A stretch of 64,000 bases of DNA, taken from positions 188,001 to 252,000 of the forward strand of contig WPIO01000052.1 in NCBI GenBank assembly GCA_009760855.2, in the 5' to 3' direction. Source of the stretch: Cristatella mucedo (lineage: Eukaryota > Bryozoa > Phylactolaemata > Cristatellidae). Position numbers and translations under genes: made by a program. The notes under the pieces were generated by a model, which was not told the DNA's origin, did no database searches, and saw only the letters and a program-made list of their open reading frames with translations. Below, piece after piece: positions 1-64,000 of the stretch (positions within the stretch are counted from its first letter, which is position 1; every line of letters begins with the position of its first letter).

Positions 1-40
1 TATAATGTCCTTAAACTAGACGATTTCTTACTTGATGCAG

Positions 41-61597
<61,557 letters not shown>

Positions 61598-62841
61598 GTA
61601 AGTTAACATCTCATGGATTGAGAAGAAGGAAAAAAGGCAAATTGTCCAGTTGCGCTATTTTTTGTGTCCAAAACCCTGGTAATTTTAGGGAGGGTACACT
61701 GTATAGGCATGATTTTTGTAGTGGCTTTTAGCGAGGCGAGGTAAACCAATGCCAAGCTTAGATATTAACATAAGAGACTATTATTTAAATACTGTTTCTG
61801 GTTAAACCAGGTGTTGCTTGTGTAACTGGTTAAAGTAATGTTGAGATACATGGAAAGCTTTAGTTACTTTATCTCAATTTTGTTGTTGTGGGAGGTACTT
61901 CCTAATGTGGACCTGTTTAATATCTTTCTTGTAACTGCAAAACAGCACAGAAGTTTGCATGTCAATTTAGCATTTGGATGGGTGACAGGAGCGGCATTCT
62001 CTAACTGTCCATTTACTAAAGAGTGTCGCTGGTAACTGCATCTCTAGCACAGATATAGAAATCGTTTATGCTTGCAAGAATGGGAGTTGGGCTACCACCG
62101 TTGCTGCTTCTCATAGTCACACTCAAGGTGGCAAATAATACATGGCAGGCCCGTGCACCTATTTCTTCTCCTTTCTTTCTTAGATGCTTGTGCATGGTCA
62201 GCCTCAAGTTATGAAGCTTAGTATATTCTCGGGTAGAGAAAATATCAAGGCACCTCCTAACATATGTATACTTAACCTCTTCCCGAGGTTTGGACTTGCA
62301 TCAGAAGCGTCTGACCACATCTGGTTGATTTAGGTTTCTTGTGTGACATATTGCCAGTGAATCCTAAATATTAGTGCAATGCAATGATCCTGCCACTATG
62401 CCTAATACTTAAAAAGGGCATGGTTCTATCACTACCATTCTAGTTCTTGCACTTGCTGACTCCTGATATGAACACAGTTTAGCCAATACCGATTGATGGA
62501 TTTATATCGCTTGTCTACTGCATGGTAATCAGCTGCAAAGCGAGAGATTTGGCTCTCTTAAGAGGCAATGCATGCAACTTTTTTTTTATTAAAATGGCTA
62601 CAGAACTGCTTATGCCAGCTGGGGTGGCCACCGGCGTCTGACTGTCATGGTATTCCCGTCTGCTCTGTATCAATTTCGCTTCGTTTGATCAAACTTGTAA
62701 TTTCAGAAAATAGGATATCCCATTGATTAACTTGCTGGGATCTATTTGCTTTCGTTTAGCCACTGTTCTGTCTATCTTCTTCTCTCGTTCTTTGATTACC
62801 TGTTTTCTCTCCATCTTTCTTGTGTGCCCCTGATTCTACAG
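61598..62841 (+). other. Intron, unassigned
   Basis: No repeat or exon recognised. Confidence 0.45.
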
Positions 62842-62930
62842 GGGCATTGCAGTTTCATCGGTGGCCAGTTACCTCCATCTCCCCACTGTCGCTGCTGCTA
62901 TTTTCAAGTTCTCAGCACACTTGGGACTAG
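62842..62930 (+). CDS. Possible last exon of the NWD1-like gene
   Basis: After the acceptor TGATTCTACAG a frame in phase 1 fits the preceding exon (T|GG) and encodes ALQFHRWPVTSISPLS and then LLLFSSSQHTWD before a TAG at 62928-62930. AATAAA follows at about 63548. The sequence has no family match, so only phase, acceptor and position support it. Confidence 0.3.
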
Positions 62931-63254
62931 CTGAATGCTACTTCTTCCTGGAATGAGCTTAGATAGGTGGCCGGTGTGCAGTTGATCCTTTGGGTGGGTT
63001 GCTTGCCCCTAGAATAGACACTGTGGTTGCTAGGATGCATGGCTGGCTTTGTTTGAGGATTGCACTTTATGTCACCTTGAAAATATCAGCCTCCTTTTAA
63101 ATGTCTTATTTCTAACTAGATCCCTCATCCTAAGTTGTGGGCTCTACTACTGTGTGCCTCTCTTGTGGCAGAACTGCCAATATGCCTGCATGCCTTTTAT
63201 GTAGGGCCTTAATGTCTCTAAGATTGGCCTTTAAATTATAAATAATCTTAAACT

Positions 63255-63330
63255 CTCCTGCATAACACCCAAATGGTCTTTATGACTTTGTGGAGTTACT
63301 GACGGAGATACAAACATACATACATACATT
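63255..63330 (+). mobile_element. Solo LINE family B 3' tail with (ATAC)n
   Basis: CTCTCCTGCATAACACCC, then GTCTTTATGACTTTGTGG and AGTTACTGACGGAGATACAA, followed by ACATACATACATACAT. This matches the ends of the family B copies near 14035 and 48790 and shows what the tail repeat of this family is. Confidence 0.75.
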
Positions 63331-64000
63331 ATTGCTGTGTTGTCTTTGCTGTGGGGGTCTATGTCGAAGTACACTTACAGCCCAACTTCTGCCTTCAAGG
63401 AAGCTTCATCGATACACTGATTCTACGTCTGTGAGTTTCAGATAGGCTTTATTGCAGGTTAGTATTTTAATTTGAAACTTGTCAGTCGAGCTTAGTGTTT
63501 AGTTGCCAGCATCCATGCAGGAATCTGTAACACTTTTTCACTGCCTAATAAAACGAAAAGCTATATGAAAGAATTTCCAACTTCATGAAACAGTTTGTGG
63601 CTGTTTAAGAATGTTTAGTCAATTAGTTCAGTTTGTAATTAGTTCAATTCTTTTTTGTGGGATTTATTGCTCATGTTTTAGGGTAGCAAAGACGTTCTAT
63701 ATTTTCGGCTGACCAACTACGTATTAGAATAGAAATTGTTTAAATTGTTCAATGGAAAGGTCTTATAGCATTTAAGCTTTGGGGTGCAAAGCAATGCTAT
63801 GACAGCACTATTAGTTTATAATTTGGCGTTTTCCTTATAGCTGGTGCTCTGTAGAATTTTAATGATCCTCTACACTTCGATCTAAAATTATGTTATGATA
63901 TTATTTGGACTTAGGCATTATGCCTGTCCCCGACAGTGCAGGAGCCTCAGACTTAGCTTTCCTCTTATATTGGATTTTGGAAACACTTAAATTCAAGATT
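63331..64000 (+). other. Unassigned sequence to the window end
   Basis: No gene, repeat or RNA recognised. Confidence 0.5.

Overview
The window is animal (metazoan) nuclear DNA, most likely from a repeat-rich invertebrate genome. Small coding exons with GT-AG borders are spread through kilobase introns. L2/CR1-like non-LTR retrotransposons, tRNA-derived SINEs and long CT, TA and GT microsatellites fill the space. The phylum cannot be fixed from the sequence alone.

The only host gene I can support is on the + strand and spans nearly the whole window (41 to at least 61597). Its exons encode an NWD1/NWD2-type protein (NACHT and WD-repeat domain protein). The order is: the end of the N-terminal DUF4062-like region (exons 1-3), the NACHT P-loop exon (7671-7901), the rest of the NTPase with Walker B (8043-8700), winged-helix and helical segments (8803-14275), a helical spine exon (22834-23013), then WD-propeller exons from 27697 to 61597. 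The start codon lies left of the window. A possible last exon is at 62842-62930. Exon phases agree at almost every junction. Two junctions do not close (29009 to 37359, and 60987 to 61252), so a small exon or boundary is unresolved there. One intron (8701-8802) appears to be GC-AG.

The introns hold about twenty copies of one L2-like LINE family (family A). All copies are 5'-truncated or broken; the longest (about 30330-33050, minus) keeps endonuclease and reverse transcriptase. The 3' ends of family A form an imperfect hairpin followed by (ATT)n. A second LINE family (family B) is present as fragments. Two tRNA-derived SINE types occur; one shares the 3' tail of family A and is probably moved by its machinery. 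Nested insertions can be resolved: a + LINE (53617-55431) sits in an older minus LINE with the target duplication TAGAGG, and another LINE (34527-36356) sits in one unit of a 329-bp tandem repeat with duplication CTATG.

The most striking small element is a 188-bp non-autonomous hAT transposon at 9226-9413, flanked by the perfect 8-bp duplication GTTTAGAG. From memory its sequence is very close to the SPIN-type elements known for horizontal transfer between animals. A telomere-like CCCTAAA tract (29768-29893) and G-rich inverted arrays (29050-29135 and 29900-30010) mark another unusual region. No bacterial-type operons, CRISPR arrays, rRNA or functional tRNA genes were seen.
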